Of a DNA stretch of 44,213 nt, positions 18,278 to 27,666 are shown piece after piece. How positions within the stretch are numbered: position 1 is the stretch's first letter; each line of letters opens with the position of its first letter. The stretch lies in contig JAFVZP010000040.1 of assembly GCA_017508105.1 (NCBI GenBank), positions 1 to 44,213 of the forward strand, given 5' to 3'. Both the position numbers and the translations under genes were made by a program. Source of the DNA: Clostridia bacterium (GTDB lineage Bacteria; Bacillota; Clostridia; Christensenellales; Borkfalkiaceae). A model generated the notes under the pieces. The model worked only from the letters and a program-made list of their open reading frames with translations, did not search any database and had not been told where the DNA came from.

Positions 18278-20614
18278 ATGAAAAAACTAACCTGCGAGTA
18301 TCAATTTAACGCCGAACAACTGCAAAACGTTCGTCGCTTGGCCAAGGAGCTCTCCTTAACGGAAACCGTGGTCAAGCTTTTGTGCGCCCGTGGCGTGGAT
18401 ACTCCGGAAAAAATTAAAAAATTCCTTACACCTTCTCAGAAAAACTTCCTTTCTCCCTACTGTATGCAGGGCATGCGGGAAGCCGTGGCGCTCTTACAGC
18501 AAGCCAAAGCCGAGGGGTGGAACGTCGCCGTATTCGGCGATTACGATGCCGACGGCATTTGCGCCAGCTCGGTTATGTACTATGCGCTTCAGGCCTTTGG
18601 CATTCAACCCGCCGTGTACGTTCCCGAACGCAGCGAGGGCTACGGTCTGAGCGTGGGCGCTATCGATAAAATTTTCGACGAATGTCTGCCCGATTTATTC
18701 ATCACCGTCGACTGCGGTATTTCCAACTATAAAGAAGTAGAATACATCAAAGAACAGGGCGCGTACGTTATCGTTACCGACCACCACGAGCTGCCCGAAA
18801 TCCTGCCCGACTGCATCTGCATCAACCCCAAGTTTTCGGACGAATACCCTTACGACAACCTCTGCGGCGCAGGTGTGGCGTTTAAGCTCGCCTGTGCGCT
18901 CATCGGCGAATCGGCTTACGAGCTGTTAGACTTCGTTGCCCTCGCCACCGTGGCGGACAGCGTTCCGCTCTTGGGTGAAAACCGTGACATCGTGCACGAG
19001 GGCTTACGGCGTATCTCTCAAAATCCCCGTCAGGCGTTCTCGGTTCTGCTTGGTAAGCAGGGCGAAGAGGTAACGGCGCAAACGCTTGCGTTCGTGCTTG
19101 CACCCCGCATCAACGCCGCCGGAAGAATGGGGGATGCGGCAAGCGCGCTCAAGTTATTTTTGAGCAGTTCCCCGCAGGAAATATACCAGCTCGCCGTCAA
19201 ATTAAACGAATACAACCTCGAACGGCAAAAGTGTTGCGATAAACTGTATGAAAGCGCCAAGGCAAAAATCCGTCAAAAGGGCGCTTACGGCAACGTCATC
19301 ATGCTCTCGGACGAGCATTGGAGCTCGGGCTTCGTGGGCATCGTTGCGGCGCGCATCGCCGAGGAATATTCCCGTCCCACCCTGCTCTTCGTCAAGCACG
19401 GCGATATGCTCAAGGGCAGCGCCCGCAGTATTGAAAGCGTCAATATCTTTGAAGCGCTCAAACATTGCAGCGACTGCATCGACGAGTTCGGCGGACACGC
19501 ACAAGCCGCCGGTATCAACGTCAGCGAACAGAATTTTTCGCTCTTGGAACAAAAATTGGACGAGTACATCGGCTCGCACTACACGGCAGAGGACTTCATT
19601 CCCAAGCTCTACGTCAGCGAGCATATCCAGGATGCTTTTTCCCTGCAGCTGGCGCACGAGCTGAACGCCTTGGAGCCGTACGGTGTGGGGCATAAAAAAC
19701 CTCTGTTTTACCTCACGGCGCGTTCGCTTTCCGCCCGTCCCGTCAAGCATAAATCTCCCCATCTGCTCATTAAAACCGACCATATCGACCTCATGTACTT
19801 CAACGGTGCCAAGCACACCAAGCTCATCGAGAGCGACGTGCAAAAGCAGTTGGTATTCGAGTGTAACTGTTCTATTTTCCGTGGCAGAGAATCGGTCAAG
19901 GGCTTCGTCAAGGACATTTTATACGACGGCAACAGCAGTGAAATTCCCTTCTGGCGCTTTTCCGCCGGCTTAAACCGCCTGCGCAAAGAAAGCGCCTTCG
20001 ATCCTGCCTGCGTGCAGTATTTACCGCAGACGGATATAGAAAATTTAATTATGCAAAAGCGCGCGCAAAGCGCCTACGGCTTGTGCATGGTAGCCTCGGA
20101 TTTTCAAACCCTGCGCTCCTACGGCTGTTTAAAGGACATGCCGCCCGACCTCGTCAATCTCTCCGCGCGCAACGTGGCAAACACACTCATCGTATCGCCC
20201 GATGCGCAAATTGACTTGTCCGATTACCGCGAAATCGTCTTTTTGGACCGGCCTTCGGACTTCAACCTGACGGGCTTGGAGGGCAAGCGCTGTTACGCCA
20301 ATGCCGATATCTTCGGATTCAAGCAGATTTTAAACGTAAATACCACCCGTGAGGGGCTGTTGCAGATATTTGCCGCCGTGCGCGCACAGGCAGGCGAATT
20401 GCAGGGCGCAAGCGTCGAAGAAACGGCTATTCTCGGGCATGGGTTGGGCTTTTCCGTCGAAGAGTGTATGTTTGCCTTGGCGGTTTTTGAAGAGCTCGGC
20501 TTAATCGACTATGAAAACGAGCGCCTCATCGTCTACCGTGGCGTGCGGGCGGATTTAAACGATTCCCCGCTGTATAGAAGGGTAGTCGAACTGCAAAGAA
20601 GCGTTTTGGCATAA
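18278..20614 (+). CDS. recJ: single-stranded-DNA-specific exonuclease RecJ
   Basis: RecJ degrades single-stranded DNA 5' to 3' in recombination and mismatch or base excision repair. The DHH-family motifs are present: FGDYDADG (86-93), VDCGIS near residue 147, VTDHHEL near 167, the DHHA1 motif GGHAQAAG near 408, and an OB region near 450-550. At 778 residues it is longer than E. coli RecJ, with a C-terminal extension of about 200 residues of the kind common in Firmicutes. The RBS before the ATG is weak. rel follows 65 bases downstream, an order often seen in Clostridia. Confidence 0.95.
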   Translation: MKKLTCEYQFNAEQLQNVRRLAKELSLTETVVKLLCARGVDTPEKIKKFLTPSQKNFLSPYCMQGMREAVALLQQAKAEGWNVAVFGDYDADGICASSVMYYALQAFGIQPAVYVPERSEGYGLSVGAIDKIFDECLPDLFITVDCGISNYKEVEYIKEQGAYVIVTDHHELPEILPDCICINPKFSDEYPYDNLCGAGVAFKLACALIGESAYELLDFVALATVADSVPLLGENRDIVHEGLRRISQNPRQAFSVLLGKQGEEVTAQTLAFVLAPRINAAGRMGDAASALKLFLSSSPQEIYQLAVKLNEYNLERQKCCDKLYESAKAKIRQKGAYGNVIMLSDEHWSSGFVGIVAARIAEEYSRPTLLFVKHGDMLKGSARSIESVNIFEALKHCSDCIDEFGGHAQAAGINVSEQNFSLLEQKLDEYIGSHYTAEDFIPKLYVSEHIQDAFSLQLAHELNALEPYGVGHKKPLFYLTARSLSARPVKHKSPHLLIKTDHIDLMYFNGAKHTKLIESDVQKQLVFECNCSIFRGRESVKGFVKDILYDGNSSEIPFWRFSAGLNRLRKESAFDPACVQYLPQTDIENLIMQKRAQSAYGLCMVASDFQTLRSYGCLKDMPPDLVNLSARNVANTLIVSPDAQIDLSDYREIVFLDRPSDFNLTGLEGKRCYANADIFGFKQILNVNTTREGLLQIFAAVRAQAGELQGASVEETAILGHGLGFSVEECMFALAVFEELGLIDYENERLIVYRGVRADLNDSPLYRRVVELQRSVLA

Positions 20615-20679
20615 AAATATATAAATACGCGATTATAAGAATATACAAAGAACAAAAGATATACAAGGAGGAGCAGGGC

Positions 20680-22815
20680 ATGGCTGCGCTTTTGCAAAAA
20701 TTCCAAGAAAATTACTCTACGGAGCACTATGAATTATTACAAAAAGCCTACGCCTTCGCCGCGCAGGCGCACGAAGGGCAAAAACGCGCCTCGGGCGAGC
20801 CGTATTTCATTCATCCCTGCGCCGTTGCTGAAATTTTAGTCGATTTGGGGCTGGATGCCGCGACCATTGCGGCGGCGCTCATGCACGACGTCATCGAGGA
20901 TACGCCCGTTACCATGGAGCAGCTCAAAAAGGAGTTCGGCGAAGAGGTTTCCACCCTCGTCGGCGGGGTTACCAAGCTGGATAAAATTGTGTTCAAATCG
21001 CACGAGGAAGAGGCTGCGGAAAATTTCTGTAAAATTTTCTTCGCCATGGCAAAGGACATTCGCGTCATCATCATCAAGCTCGCCGACAGGCTGCACAATA
21101 TGCGTTCCTTGAACTTTTTAAGTCAGGAACGCCAGCACCGCATGGCACGGGAAACGCTCGACGTATTCTGTCCGATTGCGGGGCGGTTGGGTATCAGTCA
21201 AATCAACTGTGAGTTAGAGGACTTGTCCTTAAAATATCTCGACCCTGCCGCATACGAATATTTAATCGAAAACATCAACGAGCAACGCACCGAGCGCGAC
21301 GAATTTGTGGCGTTCGTCGTACAGGAGCTCAAAAATCTCTTAAAAGAGAGCAATATTCAAGGCGAAATTTCGGGCAGACCCAAGCACTTCTATTCCATCT
21401 ATAAAAAGATGAAGAATAAGAACAAAAAGCTCGACGAGATTTACGACTTAACGGCGGTGCGCGTCATCGTCAGCAATATCACCGAGTGCTATGAGATTTT
21501 GGGTAAAATCCATGAAAAATGGAAGCCCATTCCGGGCAGAATTAAGGACTACATCGCCACGCCCAAGCCCAATATGTACCAATCCCTGCACACCACGGTC
21601 GTCACCAACTTCGGCCAGCCCTTTGAAATTCAAATCCGCACGGTGGAAATGCACCAAACGGCGGAATACGGCATTGCGGCGCATTGGAAGTATAAGCTTG
21701 GCGGCAACGAGGGCGGCATTCAAAAGAACCAGAGTGTCACCTGGATTTGGGAAGCAATCAACTGGCAGGGCGGCGTTAAGGACTCCAAGGAGTTCATGGA
21801 CGCACTCAAAACCGAGCTGTATTCCTCCGAGCTTCTGGTCTTCACACCCAAGGGCAAGGTCATCTCCCTGCCCCTCGGCGCAACCCCCGTCGACTTTGCC
21901 TACGCCATTCACTCCGAGGTAGGCAACAAATGTACGGGCGCCAAGGTCAACGGCAAAATCGTCCCCCTCGACAGACCGCTCGGCACGGGCGACGTCGTCG
22001 AAATCATCACCTCTCCCGGCGGCAAAGGCCCCTCGTGGGATTGGCTGAAATTCATCAAATCCTCCTCGGCAAAGGCAAAAATCCGCCAATATTTCAAGCA
22101 CGCCATGAAGGAAGAAAACCTCTCCCGCGGCAAGGAAAAATTGGAAGAGGAAGCCTCTCGCAGAGGGTATAAGCTTTCGGAAATCCTCACGGATGCCGCC
22201 TTTGACCTGCTTTCGGACAGATTTTCCTTCGATTCCAAGGAAGAAATGTACGCCTCCGTCGGCTACGGTGCCGTCGGCGTCAATCAGGTGCTGTTCCGTC
22301 TGATAGACTTCTATAATAAAGCCGTACCCAAGTCCGTCACGCCCGTTGCGGGTCCCAACAAACAGCACACGGGCGGCGTGTCCATCAAGGGCATGAGCGG
22401 GCTGTTAATCCGCCTCGCCGGCTGCTGTTCGCCCATTCCGGGCGATGAAATCGTCGGCTTCGTTTCGCGTGGCAGGGGTGTGGTCGTGCACCGCTCCTCG
22501 TGCCCCAACGTACGCAACGTTGAGCCCGAACGCTTACAGCCTGCCGAGTGGTTAAACTCCACCTACGGCATCAAATATAACGTACACATCGGCGTGCGCG
22601 CCGCCGACCAAGGGGTTATTCTCTCGGCGGTGTCCGCGGTTGCTTCCGATATGCATCTGTCCATCAATTCGGTCAACGGCAGAATGGATAAAAACGGCGC
22701 TGCGGTCGTGGAAGTGGGTATCTCGTTCACCAAAAAAGAGGACGTGGATTTACTCATCAAAAAGATTAAGAGCGATGCACGCATCTTTGACGTCTACCGT
22801 ATGACGGGCGTTTGA
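20680..22815 (+). CDS. rel: bifunctional (p)ppGpp synthetase/hydrolase
   Basis: This Rel enzyme makes and degrades the stringent-response alarmone. Domains in order are the HD hydrolase (about 20-175, with YFIHPCAVAEIL, MHDVIEDT and KLADRLHNMRSL), the synthetase (about 225-340, with YDLTAVRVIV, PGRIKDYIATPKPNMYQSLH and EIQIRTVEMH), TGS (about 385-445), a zinc-finger/helical region with CCSPIPGDEIVGF near 585, and a C-terminal ACT domain (about 640-711). Both active sites look intact, so it should be bifunctional. A strong AAGGAGGAG precedes the ATG. MBL hydrolase and hemZ genes follow; the dtd gene often found between them in Clostridia is absent. Confidence 0.96.
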   Translation: MAALLQKFQENYSTEHYELLQKAYAFAAQAHEGQKRASGEPYFIHPCAVAEILVDLGLDAATIAAALMHDVIEDTPVTMEQLKKEFGEEVSTLVGGVTKLDKIVFKSHEEEAAENFCKIFFAMAKDIRVIIIKLADRLHNMRSLNFLSQERQHRMARETLDVFCPIAGRLGISQINCELEDLSLKYLDPAAYEYLIENINEQRTERDEFVAFVVQELKNLLKESNIQGEISGRPKHFYSIYKKMKNKNKKLDEIYDLTAVRVIVSNITECYEILGKIHEKWKPIPGRIKDYIATPKPNMYQSLHTTVVTNFGQPFEIQIRTVEMHQTAEYGIAAHWKYKLGGNEGGIQKNQSVTWIWEAINWQGGVKDSKEFMDALKTELYSSELLVFTPKGKVISLPLGATPVDFAYAIHSEVGNKCTGAKVNGKIVPLDRPLGTGDVVEIITSPGGKGPSWDWLKFIKSSSAKAKIRQYFKHAMKEENLSRGKEKLEEEASRRGYKLSEILTDAAFDLLSDRFSFDSKEEMYASVGYGAVGVNQVLFRLIDFYNKAVPKSVTPVAGPNKQHTGGVSIKGMSGLLIRLAGCCSPIPGDEIVGFVSRGRGVVVHRSSCPNVRNVEPERLQPAEWLNSTYGIKYNVHIGVRAADQGVILSAVSAVASDMHLSINSVNGRMDKNGAAVVEVGISFTKKEDVDLLIKKIKSDARIFDVYRMTGV

Positions 22816-22845
22816 CGGCATAAAAGTAAAAATAGAGGAAGGGTT

Positions 22846-23454
22846 ATGTTTAAAATTTATACGGTCTTACCCGTGGGCTTTACGTCCAACAGCTATTTGC
22901 TCACTGCCGACAATCAAACCGCCGTGGCAATCGACCCTTCGGGCGCACACGTGCTGCACTTTGCAAAAGAGCATAATTTAAAAATCACCGCCGTGCTGTT
23001 AACCCACGCGCATTTCGACCACGTCGGCGCCTGCGAGGCGCTCCGCAGCGAGGGCGTTCCCGTCTATTGCGCCCAAGCCGAGCGCTGGGCGTTGGAAACG
23101 GATATGCAGACGTATAGCAATTACGGCCTACCCATGCCCAAGATAACCGCGGAATGCGTGTTAAAGGACGGCGACGAGCTCTCGCTTGCGGGTATCAAAA
23201 TAAAAGTCATTGCCACACCAGGGCACAGCGCAGGCAGCGTTACCTATCTCGTGGAAAATTCTTTATTCGTGGGCGATACGCTGTTTGAAGGCAGCGTGGG
23301 CAGAACGGATTTACCCACGGGCGATTGGAACGAGCTGCAAAAGAGCGTTAAGAAATTATACGCCCTTGCGGGCGATTATACGGTATATTGCGGTCACGGC
23401 GATTCAACCACGTTGGATAAAGAGAGAAAATACAACCCGTACGTTCGTGCATAA
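22846..23454 (+). CDS. MBL-fold metallohydrolase, glyoxalase II-like
   Basis: This 202-residue protein has the metallo-beta-lactamase fold. The dinuclear metal motif is THAHFDHVGA near residue 50, with GHSAGSVTYL near 127, FVGDTLFEGSVGR near 141 and YCGHGDSTT near 184 supplying the remaining ligands. It resembles short glyoxalase II-like hydrolases that follow rel in many Clostridia. The true substrate is unknown, and glutathione thioesters are unlikely in such an organism. GAGGAAGGG precedes the ATG. It lies 30 bases after rel and 27 bases before hemZ, so probably in one operon. Confidence 0.92.
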   Translation: MFKIYTVLPVGFTSNSYLLTADNQTAVAIDPSGAHVLHFAKEHNLKITAVLLTHAHFDHVGACEALRSEGVPVYCAQAERWALETDMQTYSNYGLPMPKITAECVLKDGDELSLAGIKIKVIATPGHSAGSVTYLVENSLFVGDTLFEGSVGRTDLPTGDWNELQKSVKKLYALAGDYTVYCGHGDSTTLDKERKYNPYVRA

Positions 23455-23481
23455 CGGACGAAAATAAGGATAAGGTACGGT

Positions 23482-24858
23482 ATGCTGACAACCAATTACG
23501 CCTTTTTAGAAAATGAACTCATGGACGTCGTGCGCCTCTTTCGGGGATATTCTTCCCCCGTGGCGCACACGCTTTTTTATAGCCAAAGCACCTATAAAAA
23601 CCTCTTTGAACTCGAGGGCGAAAGCTATACTTTCGAGGATACCATGCCCACAAACAACGACATTGAGCGAAAGCGTTACGCCAAGCGCTTCGCAAAATTG
23701 GGGCTGTATAAAATACTGAGTAAAAAATACAACCTATCCCTGCCTTGGGGTGCGCTTACGGGCATTCGTCCCACCAAGCTCGCCTACACCGAGCTTGCCT
23801 CGGGCAGAGATTATCTTCCGTTATTGCAAGAGATGGGCGTATCCCAAAGCAATATCCGCCTCGTGCAGGACATTCTGCGCGCGCAAGAGGGCATTTACGA
23901 GCGCAAGGACGGAAATTGCGACCTGTTTATTTCCCTGCCCTTCTGCCCGTCCAAGTGCGTCTACTGCTCGTTTATCACGGCAGACATTCGGTATACCCGC
24001 AAATATTTGGACGAGTATATGGACAAACTGCTCTACGAATTAGAGGCGGGCAAGGACCTCATCGGCAATCTTCGCAGCGTGTATATCGGCGGCGGCACGC
24101 CCTTGGTCCTGGAGGAAGAATACCTCGAACGGCTCCTGCAAAAGGTCGCGCCCCTGCGCACAAACGGCTGTGAATACACCGTCGAGGCGGGCCGTCCCGA
24201 CGTGTTTACCGAGGGCAAGTTACGCCTTTTAAAGGACTACGGCGTGACGAGAATTTGCGTCAATCCCCAGAGCCTCAACGACGCTACGTTGGAGCGTATC
24301 GGCAGAAAACACACGGCAAAAGACATATACCATGCCTACGAATTGGCTAAAAAATACGACTTCGACGTGAATATGGATTTCATCGCCGGCCTGACGGGGG
24401 AGAGCTATGAGGAGTTCGTACATTCCCTGCAACAGGCCATTGCCTTACAGCCCGAAAATCTCACCGTCCATTCGCTGTCCTTAAAATCGGGCGCAAGGCT
24501 CAAAGAGGAGTGCGACTATCTCGCCGGCGGGGAAAGCGCGCGTATGATTGAAACGTCGAGAGAGCTGTTGAGCCAAGCCGATTATCAGCCGTACTATATG
24601 TACCGTCAAAAGTACCAAATCGGCAATCAGGAGAACACGGGCTGGACCAAAAAGGGCAAGGCGTGCGTGTATAATATCGACATTATGGAAGAAATTGCCG
24701 ACAACCTGGCAGTGGGTGCCAACGCCGTGTCCAAAAGGGTATACACGGGCGAAAACCGCATTGAACGCTACGGCGCGCCCAAGGATTTTCAAACTTATTT
24801 CAATAAAATTGACGAGGTTATTGAAAAAAAGCGTGCGTTGTTTGCGAAAATTAAGTAA
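23482..24858 (+). CDS. hemZ: coproporphyrinogen dehydrogenase-like radical SAM protein HemZ
   Basis: The 458-residue protein has the HemZ-specific N-terminal region with PWGALTGIRPTKLAY near residue 90, then the radical SAM cluster motif CPSKCVYC near 155 (CxxxCxxC), YIGGGTPLVLEEE near 200 and GLTGESYEEF near 300. Its C-terminal YMYRQKYQIGNQENTGW is typical of HemN/HemZ-type proteins. HemZ is named for an oxygen-independent coproporphyrinogen III oxidase activity, but no heme genes are nearby and many clostridial HemZ proteins have no proven substrate. It is the last gene of the rel run. Confidence 0.92.
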   Translation: MLTTNYAFLENELMDVVRLFRGYSSPVAHTLFYSQSTYKNLFELEGESYTFEDTMPTNNDIERKRYAKRFAKLGLYKILSKKYNLSLPWGALTGIRPTKLAYTELASGRDYLPLLQEMGVSQSNIRLVQDILRAQEGIYERKDGNCDLFISLPFCPSKCVYCSFITADIRYTRKYLDEYMDKLLYELEAGKDLIGNLRSVYIGGGTPLVLEEEYLERLLQKVAPLRTNGCEYTVEAGRPDVFTEGKLRLLKDYGVTRICVNPQSLNDATLERIGRKHTAKDIYHAYELAKKYDFDVNMDFIAGLTGESYEEFVHSLQQAIALQPENLTVHSLSLKSGARLKEECDYLAGGESARMIETSRELLSQADYQPYYMYRQKYQIGNQENTGWTKKGKACVYNIDIMEEIADNLAVGANAVSKRVYTGENRIERYGAPKDFQTYFNKIDEVIEKKRALFAKIK

Positions 24859-24905
24859 AAAACAAGAAATTTTAGGTTAAAAATATAAAAACCGCTTGCA
24901 AAACG

Positions 24906-24934
24906 TTTTACATTCCATTCAGAATATGGTATGA
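24906..24934 (+). promoter_or_regulatory. SigA-type promoter of rpsO
   Basis: TTTACA (24906-24911) and TATGAT (24929-24934) are 17 bases apart, giving an 80-90 nt leader. Confidence 0.6.
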
Positions 24935-24943
24935 TAATTCGGT

Positions 24944-24990
24944 AGCTTATACGACGCAGTTACGAATCTCGACGGACTGCCTGGTTTAAG
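24944..24990 (+). promoter_or_regulatory. structured 5' leader of rpsO, possible S15 autoregulatory site
   Basis: GCTTA (24944-24948) can pair with TAAGC (24986-24990) and enclose a second stem, GCAGT (24955-24959) with ACTGC (24975-24979), which in turn holds a short CGA/TCG hairpin (24962-24970). S15 is known to repress its own mRNA through unrelated leader structures in several bacterial groups. That this leader does so is inference. Confidence 0.45.
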
Positions 24991-25024
24991 CCGAAATAAA
25001 TTCCATAAGGAGGATAAACGTAAT

Positions 25025-25279
25025 ATGGAAAAGTCTGAAATCATTGCAAAATATGCAACCCACGAAGGTGACACCGGTTCGCCCGAAGTACAAATCGCTT
25101 TGTTGACCTACAGAATCAACCATCTCAACGAGCATTTGAAGGAGCATAAGCAGGACAATCACAGCCGTCGCGGCCTTTTGAAAATGGTCGGTAAGCGCCG
25201 TGGTCTTTTGGATTATCTCAAGAGCATGGATATCGAAAGATACAGAGCGATCGTTGCGGCATTGGGCTTGAGAAAGTAA
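25025..25279 (+). CDS. rpsO: 30S ribosomal protein S15
   Basis: The 84-residue protein carries the S15 core: [17 protein letters not shown] (12-28), [20 protein letters not shown], and the C-terminal [19 protein letters not shown]15 binds the central domain of 16S rRNA and nucleates the platform. It is about four residues shorter than most bacterial S15 at the N-terminus, where [11 protein letters not shown] replaces a slightly longer helix. AAGGAGGA stands about ten bases before the ATG. pnp follows, as in many bacteria. Confidence 0.98.
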   Translation: MEKSEIIAKYATHEGDTGSPEVQIALLTYRINHLNEHLKEHKQDNHSRRGLLKMVGKRRGLLDYLKSMDIERYRAIVAALGLRK

Positions 25280-25283
25280 GAAT

Positions 25284-25337
25284 AAAAAGAGGGCGGCTAC
25301 CGAATTTTTTTTCGGTTGCACGCTCTTTTTTACTTTT
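25284..25337 (+). terminator. terminator after rpsO
   Basis: AAAAAGAG (25284-25291) pairs with CTCTTTTT (25323-25330), and an inner ACCGAA (25298-25303) pairs with TTCGGT around a T loop. Read-through into pnp may occur. Confidence 0.75.
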
Positions 25338-25394
25338 TATTTGCGCATACTATCAAGCAAACGGGCAAAAATATACATCATGCCCAAAAACAAA

Positions 25395-25423
25395 TTGTAT
25401 TTTTAAACGGACATCCGTTATAA
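25395..25423 (+). promoter_or_regulatory. possible promoter and small hairpin in the pnp leader
   Basis: TTGTAT (25395-25400) and TTATAA (25418-25423) are 17 bases apart, a weak match. The spacer holds an inverted repeat ACGG/CCGT (25407-25418). The terminator after rpsO makes a separate pnp promoter plausible. Confidence 0.35.
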
Positions 25424-25495
25424 AAATAAATCTCCAATCAATCAGGTGATTGTGCGGAAAAAGAACAAAACAAGAAAAGGAGTATAGAAGTAAAA

Positions 25496-27598
25496 ATGGC
25501 ATCTTTGAGTAATTACAGAGAATTCAGAACGGACTATGCCGGCAGAGAACTGATTGTAGAAACCGGCAAATACATGGAACAGGCAAACGGCGCCTGTGTG
25601 GTACGCTGCGGCGATACCGTGGTCAGCGTCAGCGTTTGTATGTCGCCTACGGCGAGAGAGGGTATGGATTTCTTCCCCCTGTCCGTCGACTATGAAGAAA
25701 AAATGTTCTCCGTGGGTAAAATTCCCGGCGGATTTAAAAAGCGTGAGGGCAGAGCTGCCGACAAGGCAATCTTAACCGCACGTCTGTTGGACAGACCCAT
25801 TCGTCCCTTGTTCCCCAAGGGCATCTATAACGACGTCGTAGTGGTAGCTACCGCTCTCTCCGTCGACCCCGACATCGCACCCGAGCCCATCGCCATGATC
25901 GGTTCGTCCGTAGCGCTCTCCATCTCGGATATCCCCTGGGCAGGCCCCACGGGCAGCGTACAGGTCGGCCTCATCGACGGTCAGTACGTCATCAACCCCG
26001 ACGAAGCCGGCAGAGAAAAGAGCCGTATTCATTTGAGCCTTGCAGGCACCAAGGACGCGCTCTTGATGATTGAAGCGGGCGCAAACGAAGTTACCAATCA
26101 AGAAATGGTCGGCGCAATCATGTTCGGTCATGAAGAAATCAAGAAGGTCTGCGCCTTCATCGAAGGCATTGCCGCCGAAGTGGGCAAGCCCAAGAAGGAA
26201 ATGGAATTCTACCATGCCCCCGAAGAAATCGATACCGCCGTCAGAGCGTATATTTCCGAAAAGCTCGATTGGGCAATCTCCACCTTTGACAGACAGGAAC
26301 GTCAGGCAAGAGAAGCGCAGGTAGAAGAGCAAACGTTGGCGCACTTTGCGGAAATTTATCCCGACAACATCAAGGACGTCAAGGATACCATCTATTACTT
26401 CACCAAGGAAAAGGTTCGTGCAAGAATTTTCGACGACGGCATTCGTCCCGACGGCAGAAAGCTGGACGAGGTTCGTCCCATCTGGTGCGAGCACGGCATT
26501 TTACCCCGCGTACACGGTTCCGCCGTATTCACCCGCGGACAAACCCAAACCATGACCACCTGTACCTTGGGCATGCTCGACGAAGCGCAGAAATTAGAGG
26601 GCTTGGATAACGAAACCTCTAAGCGCTATATGCACCACTACAACTTCCCCGGCTATTCCACGGGCGAAGCAAAACCCCTCAGAAGCCCCGGTCGCCGTGA
26701 AATCGGTCACGGTGCTTTGGCAGAGCGCGCGCTCGTTCCCGTTATTCCCTCCGAGGACGAATTCCCTTACGCAATCCGTGTCGTAAACGACATTCTCTCC
26801 TCCAACGGTTCTTCCTCCATGGCATCCGTCTGCGGCTCGACCATGGCGTTGATGGATGCAGGTGTACCCATCACGGCACCCGTTGCAGGCTGCGCTATGG
26901 GCTTGATTAAGGACCAAGAAACGGGCAAATACGTCATCATGACGGACATTCAGGGCTTGGAAGACTTCTTCGGCGATATGGACTTTAAGGTAGCAGGTAC
27001 CCAAAAGGGCATCACCGCCATTCAAATGGACATTAAAATCAAGGGTATTTCCGAAGAAATTCTGCTCGACGCCATTGAAAAGGCAAACACCGCCAAGCAG
27101 TTCATCTTGGGTAAGATGCTCGAATGTATCCCCGAACCCAACAAGGAGCTCTCCTACTACGCTCCCAAGATTATCTCCTTCCACATCGATCCCGAAAAGA
27201 TTGGCGACGTCGTCGGCAAGCAGGGCAAGGTTATCAATTCGATTATTGCCGAAACGGGCACCAAAATCGACATCGAAGAGGACGGCAGAGTTTGCGTTGG
27301 CGCTATCGGCGGCAACATGGAAAACCTGCAAAAGGCCAAGGACATCATTCTCTCCATCGTACACGAACCCGAGGTTGGCGATATCTTCATCGGCAGAGTT
27401 GTGAGAATTCTCTCCTCTGTGGGTGCGTTCGTAGAATTTGCTCCCAAGAAGGACGGTATGATTCACATTTCCAAGATGTCCCCCAAGAGAATCAACCAAG
27501 TAGAGGACGTGCTCCAATTGGACGATATGGTCAAGGTGGAAATCATCAAGATCGGCGAAAAGGGCATCGACTTCAAGCTGCTTGAGAAAATGAACTAA
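25496..27598 (+). CDS. pnp: polyribonucleotide nucleotidyltransferase (PNPase)
   Basis: PNPase degrades RNA 3' to 5' using phosphate and works with the RNA degradosome. The 700-residue protein has two RNase PH domains (about 10-230 and 310-540, the second with GRREIGHGALAERAL and the SDILSSNGSSSMASVCG-like segment, here beginning VNDILSSNGSS), an alpha-helical linker, a KH domain (about 555-610, with IGDVVGKQGKVINSI) and an S1 domain (about 620-690, with GDIFIGRVVRILSSVGAFVEF). All domains look intact. GGAG stands about 13 bases before the ATG, longer than usual. Confidence 0.97.
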   Translation: MASLSNYREFRTDYAGRELIVETGKYMEQANGACVVRCGDTVVSVSVCMSPTAREGMDFFPLSVDYEEKMFSVGKIPGGFKKREGRAADKAILTARLLDRPIRPLFPKGIYNDVVVVATALSVDPDIAPEPIAMIGSSVALSISDIPWAGPTGSVQVGLIDGQYVINPDEAGREKSRIHLSLAGTKDALLMIEAGANEVTNQEMVGAIMFGHEEIKKVCAFIEGIAAEVGKPKKEMEFYHAPEEIDTAVRAYISEKLDWAISTFDRQERQAREAQVEEQTLAHFAEIYPDNIKDVKDTIYYFTKEKVRARIFDDGIRPDGRKLDEVRPIWCEHGILPRVHGSAVFTRGQTQTMTTCTLGMLDEAQKLEGLDNETSKRYMHHYNFPGYSTGEAKPLRSPGRREIGHGALAERALVPVIPSEDEFPYAIRVVNDILSSNGSSSMASVCGSTMALMDAGVPITAPVAGCAMGLIKDQETGKYVIMTDIQGLEDFFGDMDFKVAGTQKGITAIQMDIKIKGISEEILLDAIEKANTAKQFILGKMLECIPEPNKELSYYAPKIISFHIDPEKIGDVVGKQGKVINSIIAETGTKIDIEEDGRVCVGAIGGNMENLQKAKDIILSIVHEPEVGDIFIGRVVRILSSVGAFVEFAPKKDGMIHISKMSPKRINQVEDVLQLDDMVKVEIIKIGEKGIDFKLLEKMN

Positions 27599-27611
27599 TT
27601 GAATTGAAATA

Positions 27612-27643
27612 AAAAATGCGTCGGATATATCCGACGCATTTTT
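27612..27643. terminator. bidirectional terminator between pnp and the glycan operon
   Basis: A perfect 32-base palindrome, with A5 at the left end and T5 at the right end, lies between the two converging genes and can serve both. Confidence 0.92.
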
Positions 27644-27666
27644 ATTTGTCTGAAATTATTCTTCAA

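Noticed and set aside
21448-22368. 306-codon minus-strand frame inside rel
   Set aside because: It lies opposite the synthetase and TGS domains of Rel and shows no recognisable domain.
26594-27517. 307-codon minus-strand frame inside pnp
   Set aside because: It is a shadow of the second RNase PH, KH and S1 domains of PNPase.
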